Shown: one piece after another, positions 1-9,719 of the stretch
Layout: the number at the start of each line of letters is the position of its first letter
Position numbering within the stretch: the stretch's first letter is position 1
DNA from: Dyadobacter beijingensis DSM 21582
GTDB lineage: Bacteria > Bacteroidota > Bacteroidia > Cytophagales > Spirosomataceae
Direction: 5' to 3'
DNA: 64,000 bases
Assembly (NCBI RefSeq): GCF_000382205.1
Contig: NZ_KB907786.1
Span: 682,001 to 746,000, forward strand
The notes under the pieces: model-generated
What the model was told of the DNA's origin: nothing
What the model saw: the letters and a program-made list of their open reading frames with translations, nothing else
The model's database searches: none
Translations under genes and position numbers: made by a program

Positions 1-824
1 GGGTGGATTTTAGGGTCAAATGCAAATGTTTCCCATTCCTGTGAGTAGCCGCCGCCGTATTCGTTCTGGTATTTGGGAAGAAGCGAGACCTGATCGATGG
101 TCATGCTGTGGTTCAAGTTCAAAGACGTTTCTCCGGATTTTCCACGCTTGGTGGTGACCACGATCACGCCGGCCGAAGCGCGGTTGCCATACAGTGCGGT
201 AGCGGATGGTCCTTTCAGCACCGTCAGCGACTCCACATCATCCATATTGACCATGCTAATGTCGGTGGGCGTGCCATCGACCACATACAGCGGGTCGCTG
301 CCGGCGAGGGAGTTGATTCCCCGGATTCGGATCGTGGGCGTACCAAACTTCGCGGCCGACTGCCCCAATACCTGTACGCCGGCAATTTTGCCTGCTAACG
401 CGTTGCCGATACTGGCGTCGCGGGCAAGCGTCAGTTTGTCGGCTTTGATTTCCTGCACCGCATAGCCGAGCGCTTTCTTTTCCCGGGCGATGCCGAGGGA
501 CGTGACGACTATTTCCTGCAATTGCGTTTCGTCGCTGGTGAGCACGACGTCCAGCTTATTTTGGTTGGCTACCAGCACTTCCCTGGTTTTAAAACCAATA
601 AAACTGAAAACAAGGACGGAGCCGGGCACAGCCGAAATGCTGTACCGGCCCTGGTCGTCTGTGGTGGACCCTTTTGTCGTGTTCTTTAATGTGATATTGA
701 CACCGGGCAGCGAGGAGCCGTCCTCGGCGGTCACCCTTCCTGTGACGTCCTGTGTCTGCGCGTAGGCGGGCCCGAAAAACAAAACAAGAATGCCGGCCCC
801 GATCAAGAGTAGTAGTGATTTCAT
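1..824 (-). CDS. SusC/RagA TonB-linked outer-membrane receptor, 3' part outside the window
   Basis: This is the first 274 codons of a TonB-dependent nutrient receptor; the rest runs off the window edge. A signal peptide (MKSLLLLIGAG..., cleavage after AYAQ near residue 23) is followed by a carboxypeptidase-regulatory-like domain (about 25-105) and then the plug. The plug carries the family motifs LPGVNI, VVTSLG, IRIRGINS, YVVDG, TVLKGPSATALYG and VIVVTTKRGK. The ATG at 824 is chosen because the signal peptide begins there. The gene lies downstream of the susC-susD pair on the same strand but beyond that pair's terminator, so it probably has its own promoter; no convincing -7/-33 pair was found. 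Its own SusD partner should lie outside the window. The family is certain; the substrate is unknown. Confidence 0.93.
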   Translation of the reverse strand, partial: MKSLLLLIGAGILVLFFGPAYAQTQDVTGRVTAEDGSSLPGVNITLKNTTKGSTTDDQGRYSISAVPGSVLVFSFIGFKTREVLVANQNKLDVVLTSDETQLQEIVVTSLGIAREKKALGYAVQEIKADKLTLARDASIGNALAGKIAGVQVLGQSAAKFGTPTIRIRGINSLAGSDPLYVVDGTPTDISMVNMDDVESLTVLKGPSATALYGNRASAGVIVVTTKRGKSGETSLNLNHSMTIDQVSLLPKYQNEYGGGYSQEWETFAFDPKIH

Positions 825-846
825 CCAAAGTCAGGTTAGTTAGGTG

Positions 847-866
847 AAGGGTTTTCGAAAACCTTT
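847..866. promoter_or_regulatory. Palindrome in the leader of the partial susC
   Basis: A perfect 14-bp palindrome, GGTTTTCGAAAACC, lies at 850-863, and three more positions on each side can pair if a G-U wobble is allowed. It sits about 26 bases upstream of the ATG at 824. It could be an operator or a leader hairpin. No T-run follows it, so it is not an ordinary terminator. The function is inferred only from symmetry and position. Confidence 0.35.
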
Positions 867-977
867 GTGACTCCGAATTACAAGTATCGATCGGGTTTCA
901 ATCGTATTTTTTCAGCCTGCGGCGGGAATGGGTTTTTAATCGGTATACTACACGTCCGGGATTTGTAGTGGGTGTAA

Positions 978-1013
978 AACAATAAAGGCGGACCGAGGCC
1001 CGCCTTTATTGTT
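978..1013 (-). terminator. Intrinsic terminator after susD
   Basis: A 14-bp inverted repeat (arms 978-991 and 1000-1013, 8-base loop) with a GC-rich inner stem ends 16 bases past the susD stop. Read on the minus strand it is followed by a T-rich stretch (complement of 976-979). It should end the susC-susD transcript before the next receptor gene. Confidence 0.8.
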
Positions 1014-1028
1014 CAACCAATGCTGGTC

Positions 1029-2465
1029 TTAGAATTTATCCCACCACAATTTGGTCGTAGCAAGGTCACCGCCGATGGCGCCGGCCGCTGCTTCGCGGTT
1101 GGCACCGTTCAGGGTTTGCTCGATGATCGGGTAGATCATACGTACAGGGATCGCCAGACCGGCCGGAACGTTTCCGCCTGATGGAGGGGAAAGTTTCGGA
1201 TAGTCGAGTCTTCTCCATTCAACCCACGATTCCCAGCCTCTGTTATAAAGGGCGATCCATTTCTGGAAGCCGATTTTTTCTTTCCAGTTGGCACCTGCAG
1301 TTGCGTAAGCCACTTTTGGCTGAGCCAGGTAAGCGGTTGCTTCTGCTGCCGTTCCGCCCCAGTAAGTGATGGATGCTGTTACGGCCTTGTTGTAGTGATC
1401 CGCAGCTGAACCGGTGATGAAACCTCTTTCAACAGCTTCTGCCAACAGGAATTCTACTTCCGAATAGTCTAGCAGCAACCCTTCGAACGCAGGATCGATG
1501 ATCTTGTCGCTCACGTGGGAGAATGCAGAGTAGGTGTTCAGGAAGCCGTACTGGCCACCCACGTATTTACCGCCGATCGTTGTGAAGAAGAAAGGTCTTC
1601 TCGGGTCGTTCAGGTCGTTCATCGGGTTCACGATCGTTGCCGACGGGATGAAATCCTGACGGCTGGTGTACAGCGAGTTCAGGTTTTGTGCGATCGGGTT
1701 GTAGTTAGGCGGTGTGGAAATGAATGGGAAAGCCGCTTTGTCCGCATTGCTGGTGAACACTTTCGGAGCTGCTTCCGCTACCATTTTCTTCGCTTTTTCT
1801 ACATCGCTGTCGGCGATGATCATCGCCATTTTCAGTTTCAGCGAGTTAGCGAATTTCACCCATTGCGCGATATTGCCTTTGTAAAGCAGGTCACCCGCAC
1901 CGAATGCCGTTCCTTTTGCTTCCAGTTTAGGAAGTGCCGCGTCGAGGCGGGCGAGGAGCGCGTCGTAAACCGTTTTTGCGTCGTCGTATTTAGGCAGCGG
2001 GTTTTCAGGGTTCAATGCTTCCGAGTAAGGAATGTTACCGAAAGTATTTACAAGGGCAGCCCAGGTCATTACTTCTACGACTTCGATCTGTGCCAATTGC
2101 ACATCCTTCGTCGCCTGTGTCAAAAGCGCATCCGCGTTGATCAGCCTTCTCGACTCGTTCAAATCGGAGATTACGCCCTTGTACAATCCGCGCCAGAACG
2201 ATTCCGGGATGATACGGGCCGTCACGTTGTAACGAGGCTCATCCAGGTAAGTAGTGGTTGTCCATTGCTGCGTGTACAACCGGTAGTTGTTCACGTTTAC
2301 GTTCGGCGTGGTGAGCGTATCGGCCAGGCCTTTCAATGCATTCGAAAATAAAGTAACTGGTGGTACCGTCGACGGGCGCTTGGTATCCACATTATAGTCG
2401 TCCAGACTGTCGACGCAGGACGTCAGCAGCAGGAACGGGAGGAAAAGAACGATTAATTTTTTCAT
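1029..2465 (-). CDS. SusD-like outer-membrane lipoprotein (SusD-like_2 type)
   Basis: This is the surface lipoprotein that caps the SusC channel encoded immediately upstream and captures the nutrient. The 478-residue protein starts with a lipoprotein signal peptide ending in LLTSC (Cys17). The N-terminal part has features typical of the SusD-like_2/RagB group: the YNVDTKRPSTVPP stretch, LTTPNVNVNNYRLYTQQW near residue 55, and an IPESFWRGLYKGV segment. TPR-like alpha-helical segments and a C-terminal FQKWIALYNRGWESWVEWRR segment also fit. It lies 5 bases after the susC stop and before a terminator, so the two form one operon. This subgroup is often linked to peptide or glycan uptake; nothing in the sequence fixes the substrate. 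Confidence 0.93.
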   Translation of the reverse strand: MKKLIVLFLPFLLLTSCVDSLDDYNVDTKRPSTVPPVTLFSNALKGLADTLTTPNVNVNNYRLYTQQWTTTTYLDEPRYNVTARIIPESFWRGLYKGVISDLNESRRLINADALLTQATKDVQLAQIEVVEVMTWAALVNTFGNIPYSEALNPENPLPKYDDAKTVYDALLARLDAALPKLEAKGTAFGAGDLLYKGNIAQWVKFANSLKLKMAMIIADSDVEKAKKMVAEAAPKVFTSNADKAAFPFISTPPNYNPIAQNLNSLYTSRQDFIPSATIVNPMNDLNDPRRPFFFTTIGGKYVGGQYGFLNTYSAFSHVSDKIIDPAFEGLLLDYSEVEFLLAEAVERGFITGSAADHYNKAVTASITYWGGTAAEATAYLAQPKVAYATAGANWKEKIGFQKWIALYNRGWESWVEWRRLDYPKLSPPSGGNVPAGLAIPVRMIYPIIEQTLNGANREAAAGAIGGDLATTKLWWDKF

Positions 2466-2470
2466 ATTGC

Positions 2471-5400
2471 TTAGAAACGGAATTTAACATTGAAACCATA
2501 GTTTCTTACAGCCGGGTAAGCACCGCTTTGGTATCCGCCCGCGCCATTCAGCAAGCCTGAGCCCAGGCCTTCTTCGGGATCCTGGAACTCCATGTTTTTG
2601 TGAATGATCCAAAGGTTACGACCGATTACCGAAATGTCGATTTCTTTGAATGCGCGCAGTTTGCTTACGATCGCCTGCGGAAGCGCGTAGGTAAGCGCTA
2701 CTTCTCTCAGCTTGATGTAGCTCGCGTCGTAGATGTACATGGCTCTTGGCGGGTTGCCTGGGTAACCGTAGGCGGTAGCCCCGTTTCCGTCCACGTTTGC
2801 AGCGCGGATCGTGTTAGGCGTTCCGTCGGCTTGTACGCCCGGAAACAATACACCACCACCGTCAGCAACCGGAGAGCGCTTAGGCTTACCCTGCTCGTTC
2901 AGGCCGGCTGTGATCGGGTACAGACCGGTTCCTTCGCCATACCATTGGTCGAGTGACCAGATATCGCCGCCGTGACGTACATCGAGCAGGAAGCTCAGTG
3001 AGAGTGTTTTGTATCTCAATGTGTTGCTCAAACCTGCGATCCAGTCCGGGTTAGGGTTACCGATGATCTTGTCGGAAGCAGAAGTCGCCTGGTACAAACC
3101 GTTGGTTCTTACCACTTTCTGACCTGTTCCTTCATGATATACGAAGTCTGTACCGCGGATGATACCGAAAGGCTGGCCTTTTGCCGCGTTGATGGAAACG
3201 CCACCCTGCAATGAAGCGATGGTAACGTTGGTTACTTCCTGTGCACCTTCTCCGTACAGGCTGATCACCTTGTTACGGTTTCTTGAGAAGTTCAGGTTCA
3301 ATGTCCATGAGAAATCCTGAACCTTGATCGGCGTTACGTAAGCGGAGATCTCGATACCCTTGTTCTGTACTTCACCCGAGTTTACATAACGGAATGCGTA
3401 ACCGGTTGCAGCGGTGATCGATACCGGAAGGATCTGGTCGAGTGTTTGCGAGCGGTAGTAAGTGAAGTTGAAACCTACGCGATCGTTCAGGAATGCTGAT
3501 TCCAAACCGAATTCGTAGTTTTTCGTTCTTTCCGGTTTCAGGTCCGGGTTGTTTTTGGTATTTCTCAGCGTGAAGTAAGGAATGCTTCCAAGGCCGGTAG
3601 GCTTGTCGTAAACATCCGCGGTGCTACCCCAGGGTGCGTCGTTACCTACTTCTGCGTAGTTGGCGCTCAGTTTCGCCATGGTCAGCCAGCTCATTCTCTT
3701 CATGCCTTCCAGGTTCGAAAGGTTGAAGTTCGCACCGATCGCAGGGTAGAAGTACGTGTTGTTGCCTTTGCTGAGCGTTGTTGATCTGTCGCGACGGCCG
3801 GTCAAATCCAGGTTCACGAGGTCTTTGTAACCAAAGGAAGCCTGTGCATAGATACCGTCCACACCGATTCTTCTGTAAGTTTCAGTAGGTGATTCGATCG
3901 GGTTGGCCGAGTTCGAGAGCGAGAAAAGGCCCGGAACGACCATACCGCCGTTGGTTTGTGCGCGGATCGAATTTTCATTCGAGCGGCGCATGCTTCCACC
4001 CGCCAAACCGGAGAAGTTGATGTCTTTGGTAATGGCTTTGCGGAAATTGAAGATCACGTCGAGGTTAGTCTCGTTGAAACCTCTGTTGTAGCGTTTGTAT
4101 TGTGCCGGATCGGAGCTGCCGAATGCAATGCGCTCTTCCTGCATATCCTGCGTGCCGTTGTAAGCGAAACGGGTGGTCAGGTCAACCCACGGAGCGATTT
4201 TGTAAACTGCCGCAGCGTAGCCGAAGAAGTTGTCGCGCGTGTCGTTCGAGAAGTTCTCGTAACGTGAGAAGTATGGGTTTTCAGAGTAGATCGGGCCGTT
4301 ATCGTCGAATGGCGCGGTAGGATCACCCCAGTTCCAGGTTACATCCTGGCGGTTTCTGAAATAAGCTGCTTTTTGGTCCAAAAGGTCCACGTTGGTCTGG
4401 AACCACTGTCTGAACTGCTGGTTAGGGTTTTTGCCGTCGTAACCTGTTCCGTAGCGGCCCAAGCCTTTCACCTGCGAGTAGTTCGCGTTGGCAGAGATCG
4501 TCAGTTTCTTGGTCAGGTCGAAAGAAGCCGAGAAGTTGAAGAGGTTTTTGCCAAGCTTGCTGTTCGGGAGCACACCTTTCTCGTCGCTGCGGGTATAACC
4601 CACTTTGAATGTCGTGTTTTCGCCGCCACCGAGGATGCTGATGCTTTGGTTAGAGGTTACAGCCGTTTCGAAGAATGCGTCCGGACCGTTTTTCGCAGCA
4701 ACCCACGGGGTCATTTTGCCGAAAGTAGGTGAAGACGGGTCCAATGCATCCCATTGGTACACCATTCTGCTTGGATCGAATTTCGCTCCGAAAGATGCAT
4801 CGGCATCAAAAACGGCGATATCGCCTTCTCCTGAACCGAGGTTACCACGGTAGAACTGGTCTTTCGCCCCGTCGCCGCCGTAGCCTGCGCCGTATTCTTT
4901 CTGGTATTTTACGTAAGTGCTTTTGTCGATTTTGCCCCAGGTAACGCCGCTGTTCACGGTTACGTCGAAGCTGTTTTTACGACCTTGCTTGGTGGTGACC
5001 AAAATCACACCGTTGGATGCGCGTGAACCGTACAATGCGGTTGCGGCAGCACCTTTCAGTACGTTGATGGAAGCGATGTTGTCCGGGTTGATATCCGAAG
5101 CGGCATTACCGTAGTCGGTACCGGCACGGCCTGTCTGCTGGTCGGATGAGTTGTTGTTCGCGTTGGTAACAGGTACCCCGTCGATTACCCACAAAGCCTG
5201 GTTGTTACCGGTGATGGATTTATAACCGCGGATGATGGCGCTCGTCGAACCACCCATGTTGTTGTTGGTCTTGATATCCAAACCTGCGATTTTACCGGCG
5301 AGGGCGTTCATTACGTTCGGGTTACGAGCCTGCACGATCTGTTCGTTGTTGATCTGCTGGGCTGCGTACACGAGCTCATTTCTTTTACGCTCTTGTCCAA

Positions 5401-5725
5401 GGGCGGTAACAACCACCTCCTGAAGCTGGCTTACATCGTTTTTTAGCGATACGTTGATGACTGACTGGTTTCCGACAACCACTTCCTGTGTTTGAAAACC
5501 GATAAAACTGAATACGAGCGTCGACCCCGTCGAGGAGGAGATCTGGTATTTGCCCTCGGTGTCGGTGGTGGTACCGCGAGTAGTACCTTTCAAAGAAATG
5601 TTGACGCCCGGAAGAGTCGAGCCGTCCTCGGCTGTGACCTTACCAGTCACTGCGAGATCCTGAGCGTGAAGCTGCGTGAGCAATAGCAGCAAACACCCCA
5701 TGAAGGAGAATAAAGTCTTCCTCAT
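2471..5725 (-). CDS. SusC/RagA family TonB-linked outer-membrane protein
   Basis: This is a 1,084-residue TonB-dependent importer, the channel partner of the SusD-like protein that follows after 5 bases. It has a signal peptide (MRKTLFSFMGCLLLLL..., cleavage after LHAQ), a carboxypeptidase-regulatory-like domain (about residues 25-105, with LPGVNISLKGTTRGTTTD), a plug domain (about 110-240, with VVTALGQER, IRGYKSITG, LWVIDGVPV and NVLKGAAATALYGSRASNG), and a long beta-barrel ending in an aromatic residue (...NVKFRF). Translation could begin upstream at 5821, but the ATG at 5725 is preferred: it starts the signal peptide directly, and a good promoter lies at 5770-5799, between the two candidate starts. 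No STN domain is present, so FecR-type signalling is not expected here. Confidence 0.96.
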   Translation of the reverse strand: MRKTLFSFMGCLLLLLTQLHAQDLAVTGKVTAEDGSTLPGVNISLKGTTRGTTTDTEGKYQISSSTGSTLVFSFIGFQTQEVVVGNQSVINVSLKNDVSQLQEVVVTALGQERKRNELVYAAQQINNEQIVQARNPNVMNALAGKIAGLDIKTNNNMGGSTSAIIRGYKSITGNNQALWVIDGVPVTNANNNSSDQQTGRAGTDYGNAASDINPDNIASINVLKGAAATALYGSRASNGVILVTTKQGRKNSFDVTVNSGVTWGKIDKSTYVKYQKEYGAGYGGDGAKDQFYRGNLGSGEGDIAVFDADASFGAKFDPSRMVYQWDALDPSSPTFGKMTPWVAAKNGPDAFFETAVTSNQSISILGGGENTTFKVGYTRSDEKGVLPNSKLGKNLFNFSASFDLTKKLTISANANYSQVKGLGRYGTGYDGKNPNQQFRQWFQTNVDLLDQKAAYFRNRQDVTWNWGDPTAPFDDNGPIYSENPYFSRYENFSNDTRDNFFGYAAAVYKIAPWVDLTTRFAYNGTQDMQEERIAFGSSDPAQYKRYNRGFNETNLDVIFNFRKAITKDINFSGLAGGSMRRSNENSIRAQTNGGMVVPGLFSLSNSANPIESPTETYRRIGVDGIYAQASFGYKDLVNLDLTGRRDRSTTLSKGNNTYFYPAIGANFNLSNLEGMKRMSWLTMAKLSANYAEVGNDAPWGSTADVYDKPTGLGSIPYFTLRNTKNNPDLKPERTKNYEFGLESAFLNDRVGFNFTYYRSQTLDQILPVSITAATGYAFRYVNSGEVQNKGIEISAYVTPIKVQDFSWTLNLNFSRNRNKVISLYGEGAQEVTNVTIASLQGGVSINAAKGQPFGIIRGTDFVYHEGTGQKVVRTNGLYQATSASDKIIGNPNPDWIAGLSNTLRYKTLSLSFLLDVRHGGDIWSLDQWYGEGTGLYPITAGLNEQGKPKRSPVADGGGVLFPGVQADGTPNTIRAANVDGNGATAYGYPGNPPRAMYIYDASYIKLREVALTYALPQAIVSKLRAFKEIDISVIGRNLWIIHKNMEFQDPEEGLGSGLLNGAGGYQSGAYPAVRNYGFNVKFRF

Positions 5726-5769
5726 AAATGAATTAATAAAGTTAGGTTTGTTATGTAAACATAATGTTG

Positions 5770-5799
5770 CAAAAATAACTATTAGTTTAACCATTACAA
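5770..5799 (-). promoter_or_regulatory. Bacteroidota-type promoter of susC (5725)
   Basis: On the minus strand TATTTTTG (5777-5770) matches the Bacteroidota -7 element TAnnTTTG exactly. A TTG (5799-5797) lies 19 bases upstream, the spacing expected for the -33 element. Transcription would start near 5763, leaving a leader of about 40 bases before the ATG at 5725. Confidence 0.7.
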
Positions 5800-6425
5800 C
5801 CTTTTCATTGCGAAATTTCAAAATTTAGTTTGGCATGACCCGCTTATTGGGCGAATTTTCTACGTATAAGTGACATTTTTTTGCAATTTTTTCAAATATG
5901 TGAAATTTTCGAAAATGCCGTCGATTTTGTCTAAATGTTAACGATATACCCCTTTTTTTGAGGTTTTTGCATAAATAAAGGGCAAAGGCGACAAGCTGTG
6001 CAAAAGTTGGCGGTAATGCGACGGTATCTGTATACGCAGCATTTTTTGAGAATGAATCTAAATTAAATACGGCGCCGGTCGTGCGGCGGATGCCAGATCC
6101 GGCATATGCAGTTATTTTAAATATTTATTTGTATTTTTCCAATATTGTTTGTAGCTTGACGTAAATTTTTTTACGACCATAACCGGGTATTTTGTCGCTA
6201 AAAAACTGCCCTTTTCTGAGTCGGCTGCATTTAGTAAATGTTTGAATTGTTTGAAAATCATCTAAGGAAAGGAGGGAAGGATTGCAATTTTGGCGGTAAT
6301 TGCAGGGGAAAGTATCAAGTTCTAACAAATACGTTTATACATGTGTTTTCAGGTATCCGGCTAACAATCTGGCAATGGAATTGCAGTTGTGCCAAATTAT
6401 CTTCTGGGCATTGATTGACAGGCCG

Positions 6426-6456
6426 TTGTAATTGATTTAAACAACACTTAGTTTTG
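6426..6456 (+). promoter_or_regulatory. Bacteroidota-type promoter of the 6505 susC operon
   Basis: TAGTTTTG (6449-6456) is an exact match to the -7 element TAnnTTTG. A TTG at 6426-6428 lies 20 bases upstream, in the position of the -33 element. Transcription would begin near 6463, about 40 bases before the susC ATG. Confidence 0.7.
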
Positions 6457-6504
6457 TAACCGACGCATTTAATTGTCTATTTAAACAAACTTTAAATCCT
6501 TTGT

Positions 6505-9500
6505 ATGAGAAAGACTCTACTGATTCTATTCTTAGGGTGCTTATTGATTCCTGGATGGCAGGCGTTTGCCCAGGATAAACAAGTATCGGGAACCGTTACC
6601 GCCGACGACGGCAGCGTACTTCCCGGTGTGAATATCGCCCTGAAAGGTACAACCAGAGGTATCACCACCGATATCGACGGCAAGTACACCATTTCAGCCC
6701 CCTCTTCCGGAACCCTCGTGTTCTCGTTCGTGGGTTACGTGAGCCAGAACGTCGTGGTCGGTTCGAAATCGACCATCAATGTGACGCTGGCGGCCGATGC
6801 CCAGCAGCTCGGCGAGGTGGTCGTGACCGCACTCGGTATCTCGCGGGAACGCAAGTCGCTCGGGTACAGTACCGCCACCATTTCCAATACCTCGATCACG
6901 GAAGCCAGGAATACCAGCCCGCTCGATGCGCTCAACGCACGCGTGCCCGGTCTTTCTGTCAATACCGCATCGGGTGCGCCGGGAGCGTCGACCGTCCTGA
7001 ACATCCGCGGTTTCAACTCCGTGACCGGTAACAACCAGCCGCTGTTCGTCATCGACGGCGTGCCGATGAACAACCGGGGTAACACTTCATCAACCAACGC
7101 GCAAAACAGCAACGACGACTTTAACCGTTCGATGGACTTCGGTAACCAGATGAACGATATCAACCCTAACGAGATCGAAAGCATTACCGTACTGAAAGGT
7201 ATTTCGGCATCCGCATTGTACGGTAGCCGCGCAGCCAACGGTGCGATCCTGATCACCACCAAGAGAGGGAAGTCGGGTAAAACCCAGGTAGATGTTTCGT
7301 CGTCGTTCGCAAGATCTCAGGTCCTGCGCGTTCCGCATTTGCAAAACAACTACGGACAAGGATGGAGCGGATTGTTCGATCGCATTGAAAACGGTTCATG
7401 GGGACCGAGGCTCGACGGCAAGACGCGCCTGTGGGGTAATGTGGTCGATAATTCGCAAATGCTGAAACCATTCTCCGCACAGGAAGACAACCTGAAAGAC
7501 TTCTTCGACAAAGGGTATGAATGGAACAACAGCATCGCGGTATCGGGTGGTACGGAAACGGCCAACTACCGCGTGGCCTATTCCAATGCGACCGCGGATG
7601 GGGTAGTACCTACCAATGCCGACTCTTACAAGCGTAACACATTGAGCCTGAACGGCGGTTTGAAGCTGGATAAATTCTCCGTGAACTCGAACATCAACTA
7701 TGTTCACAAAAACCAGAAAGCGGTAGCAACCGGCCAGGGCGACGATGCAGGCGGTGGCAAGGTGGTATGGCAGGAGATCATCCAGATCCCGCGCGACCAT
7801 TCTATCGTGGATTCAAAAGCATTGCTGGACCCCAGCAGCCCGTATTACAAGTTCATGACATTGGATAACTATTTTACGCCATATGCGCAGAACCCCTACT
7901 GGACGCTGTACAACCAGGGCAACAACTACGACGAAGACCGTATTTTCGGTAACATCGAGTTCGGCTACCAATTGCTGAAAGACCTCGATGTGAAATTCCG
8001 GGTCGGTGGCGACTACTCCGATGCATTCCAGAAAGACTGGGGTAATGTCGGTAAAATCGCAGACAGCGCGCCTAACAGCACCGCTAACGACGTTTTCGGC
8101 GGCGTATCGCAGCTGGCCAGGCAAAACCGCCAGTTCAACAGCGACCTGATCCTGAATTTCAAACACAACTTCGGATCACGCTTCGATGTGCAGGCATTCC
8201 TTGGACATAACCTCAACGAGAGAACAGGCCAGACCCACTTCTCGAAAGTGACGAACCTCGACCTTCCCGGATTTTACAACCTGTCGAATAGCTCTGTAAC
8301 GCCAACGACCTTCGCGACTACGACGAAACGTCGTCTTGTAGGTATTTACGGCCAGGCTACATTTGGGTTCGATAACTGGTTGTACCTCACCGTAGGTGCA
8401 CGTAACGACTGGACGAGTACGCTGCCAAAAGGCAAAAACTCCTATTTCTATCCCAGCGCAAGCATCAGCGCCGTATTGTCGGACGTATTCAAATTGCCGG
8501 CTGAGATTCCTTTCGTGAAAGTGCGTTTCGCGGCGGCATCAGCGGGTAACGACGCCGATCCTTATCAGGTGTATTCGGTATATGTACCCGGTTCGATCCG
8601 TGCAGGCGGCTTCGGTAACATCAACTTCCCATTCGGCGGTCTGAATGCCTACGAAGTTTCCAACAACCTCGGAAACCAGAACCTGAAACCGGAAATTTCG
8701 ACAGAATACGAGGGAGGTCTTGAACTCGGTTTCTTCGGACGCCGCATCGGCCTCGACCTGAGCTACTATAACAAGCTGACCAAAAACCAGATCATCAGCC
8801 TGAACCTCGAACCTGCTACCGGCGCCACCACGCAGACGGTTAACCTCGGTAGCGTGCGCAACAAAGGGGTGGAACTGGCATTGAACCTGATCCCCGTCCG
8901 TACCGATAAACTGGAATGGGGTGTGACAGTGAACTACAATAAAATCTGGAACGAGGTGGAATCGCTTGGCCTCGATGGTGGTTCAGGGAACATTCTCCTG
9001 AACAGCAGCTACAATGTGAAGCTGCGCGCCGTGGTAGGCAAGCCGCTGGGCGCGATTTACTCGCCCGACGTACAGCGCGATCCAAGCGGAAACATCATCG
9101 TGAACCCGACGAACGGTCTGCCGCTCGTAAGTTCCGAAGAAACCTACCGCGGATCGATCAACCCGAACTATACATTGGGTATCGCTACTTACCTCGATTA
9201 CAAAGGCTTCAAATTCAGCGTGAATGGTGACTACCGTAACGGCGGCGTGTTCTACTCGTATACCGCCCGCCTGAATTACTTCAACGGTAATGCCTATATG
9301 TCTCAATACAATGACCGTGAGCCATTTGTAGTGCCGGGTTCTGTTGTGAAAGAAGGAGATTCCTATGTGACCAACACCACGCCGGTATCGCGCGCGGACG
9401 TGTTCACCTATTACGGCGGCGCCACTTCGGCCAACGAATACAACCACGTACTGCCGAAGACATTCTTTAAACTCAGAAACGTGTCGCTGACCTATTCGAT

Positions 9501-9708
9501 CCCTAAAAAGGCGCTTGAAAAGCTGCCGGTAAGAGGTGCGTCCCTGGGTGTTTTCGGTCGTAACCTGGTATTGTGGACACCGAAAGCCAACCACGTCGTA
9601 GATCCCGAAGCCAATACGTTCGGAACCAGCCTGAAAAACCTTTACGGTGAATTCGCTGCCGGTCCTTCTACTGCAACGTATGGTGTTCAGTTAAATTTAT
9701 CATTCTAA
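6505..9708 (+). CDS. SusC/RagA family TonB-linked outer-membrane protein
   Basis: This is a 1,067-residue TonB-dependent importer and the first gene of a four-gene unit. It has a signal peptide (MRKTLLILFLGCLLIPGWQ..., cleavage after AFAQ), a carboxypeptidase-regulatory-like domain (about 25-100), a plug (about 105-250, with VVTALGISRERKSLGY, VLNIRGFNSVTG, LFVIDGVPM, ITVLKGISASALYGSRAANG and ILITTKRGKSG), and a beta-barrel ending ...GVQLNLSF. The SusD-like gene follows after 11 bases. Together with the two extra lipoproteins downstream, the order matches the Bacteroides thetaiotaomicron BT2264-BT2261 locus, whose complex was found carrying peptides. Oligopeptide import is therefore a reasonable inference, not something the residues prove. 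Confidence 0.95.
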   Translation: MRKTLLILFLGCLLIPGWQAFAQDKQVSGTVTADDGSVLPGVNIALKGTTRGITTDIDGKYTISAPSSGTLVFSFVGYVSQNVVVGSKSTINVTLAADAQQLGEVVVTALGISRERKSLGYSTATISNTSITEARNTSPLDALNARVPGLSVNTASGAPGASTVLNIRGFNSVTGNNQPLFVIDGVPMNNRGNTSSTNAQNSNDDFNRSMDFGNQMNDINPNEIESITVLKGISASALYGSRAANGAILITTKRGKSGKTQVDVSSSFARSQVLRVPHLQNNYGQGWSGLFDRIENGSWGPRLDGKTRLWGNVVDNSQMLKPFSAQEDNLKDFFDKGYEWNNSIAVSGGTETANYRVAYSNATADGVVPTNADSYKRNTLSLNGGLKLDKFSVNSNINYVHKNQKAVATGQGDDAGGGKVVWQEIIQIPRDHSIVDSKALLDPSSPYYKFMTLDNYFTPYAQNPYWTLYNQGNNYDEDRIFGNIEFGYQLLKDLDVKFRVGGDYSDAFQKDWGNVGKIADSAPNSTANDVFGGVSQLARQNRQFNSDLILNFKHNFGSRFDVQAFLGHNLNERTGQTHFSKVTNLDLPGFYNLSNSSVTPTTFATTTKRRLVGIYGQATFGFDNWLYLTVGARNDWTSTLPKGKNSYFYPSASISAVLSDVFKLPAEIPFVKVRFAAASAGNDADPYQVYSVYVPGSIRAGGFGNINFPFGGLNAYEVSNNLGNQNLKPEISTEYEGGLELGFFGRRIGLDLSYYNKLTKNQIISLNLEPATGATTQTVNLGSVRNKGVELALNLIPVRTDKLEWGVTVNYNKIWNEVESLGLDGGSGNILLNSSYNVKLRAVVGKPLGAIYSPDVQRDPSGNIIVNPTNGLPLVSSEETYRGSINPNYTLGIATYLDYKGFKFSVNGDYRNGGVFYSYTARLNYFNGNAYMSQYNDREPFVVPGSVVKEGDSYVTNTTPVSRADVFTYYGGATSANEYNHVLPKTFFKLRNVSLTYSIPKKALEKLPVRGASLGVFGRNLVLWTPKANHVVDPEANTFGTSLKNLYGEFAAGPSTATYGVQLNLSF

Positions 9709-9719
9709 TCAGGCTTCAA

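Larger units (their letters stand above)
5726..6504. other. Intergenic divergent control region between two susC genes
   Basis: This 780-bp AT-rich stretch contains no convincing gene. A 67-codon frame at 6125-6328 (-) has no recognisable domain and was not accepted. The region holds one promoter for each flanking susC (5770-5799 on the minus strand and 6426-6456 on the plus strand). An 11-base direct repeat, TTGGCGGTAAT, occurs at 6007-6017 and 6290-6300. A small hairpin (CGTAAA, four T's, TTTACG) lies near 6160-6176. The length is large for this gene-dense window, so an unseen regulator site or small RNA is possible. Confidence 0.6.

Noticed and set aside
6125-6328. 67-codon gene in the divergent control region
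   Set aside because: No recognised domain or signal peptide, and AT-rich sequence easily yields open frames of this length.
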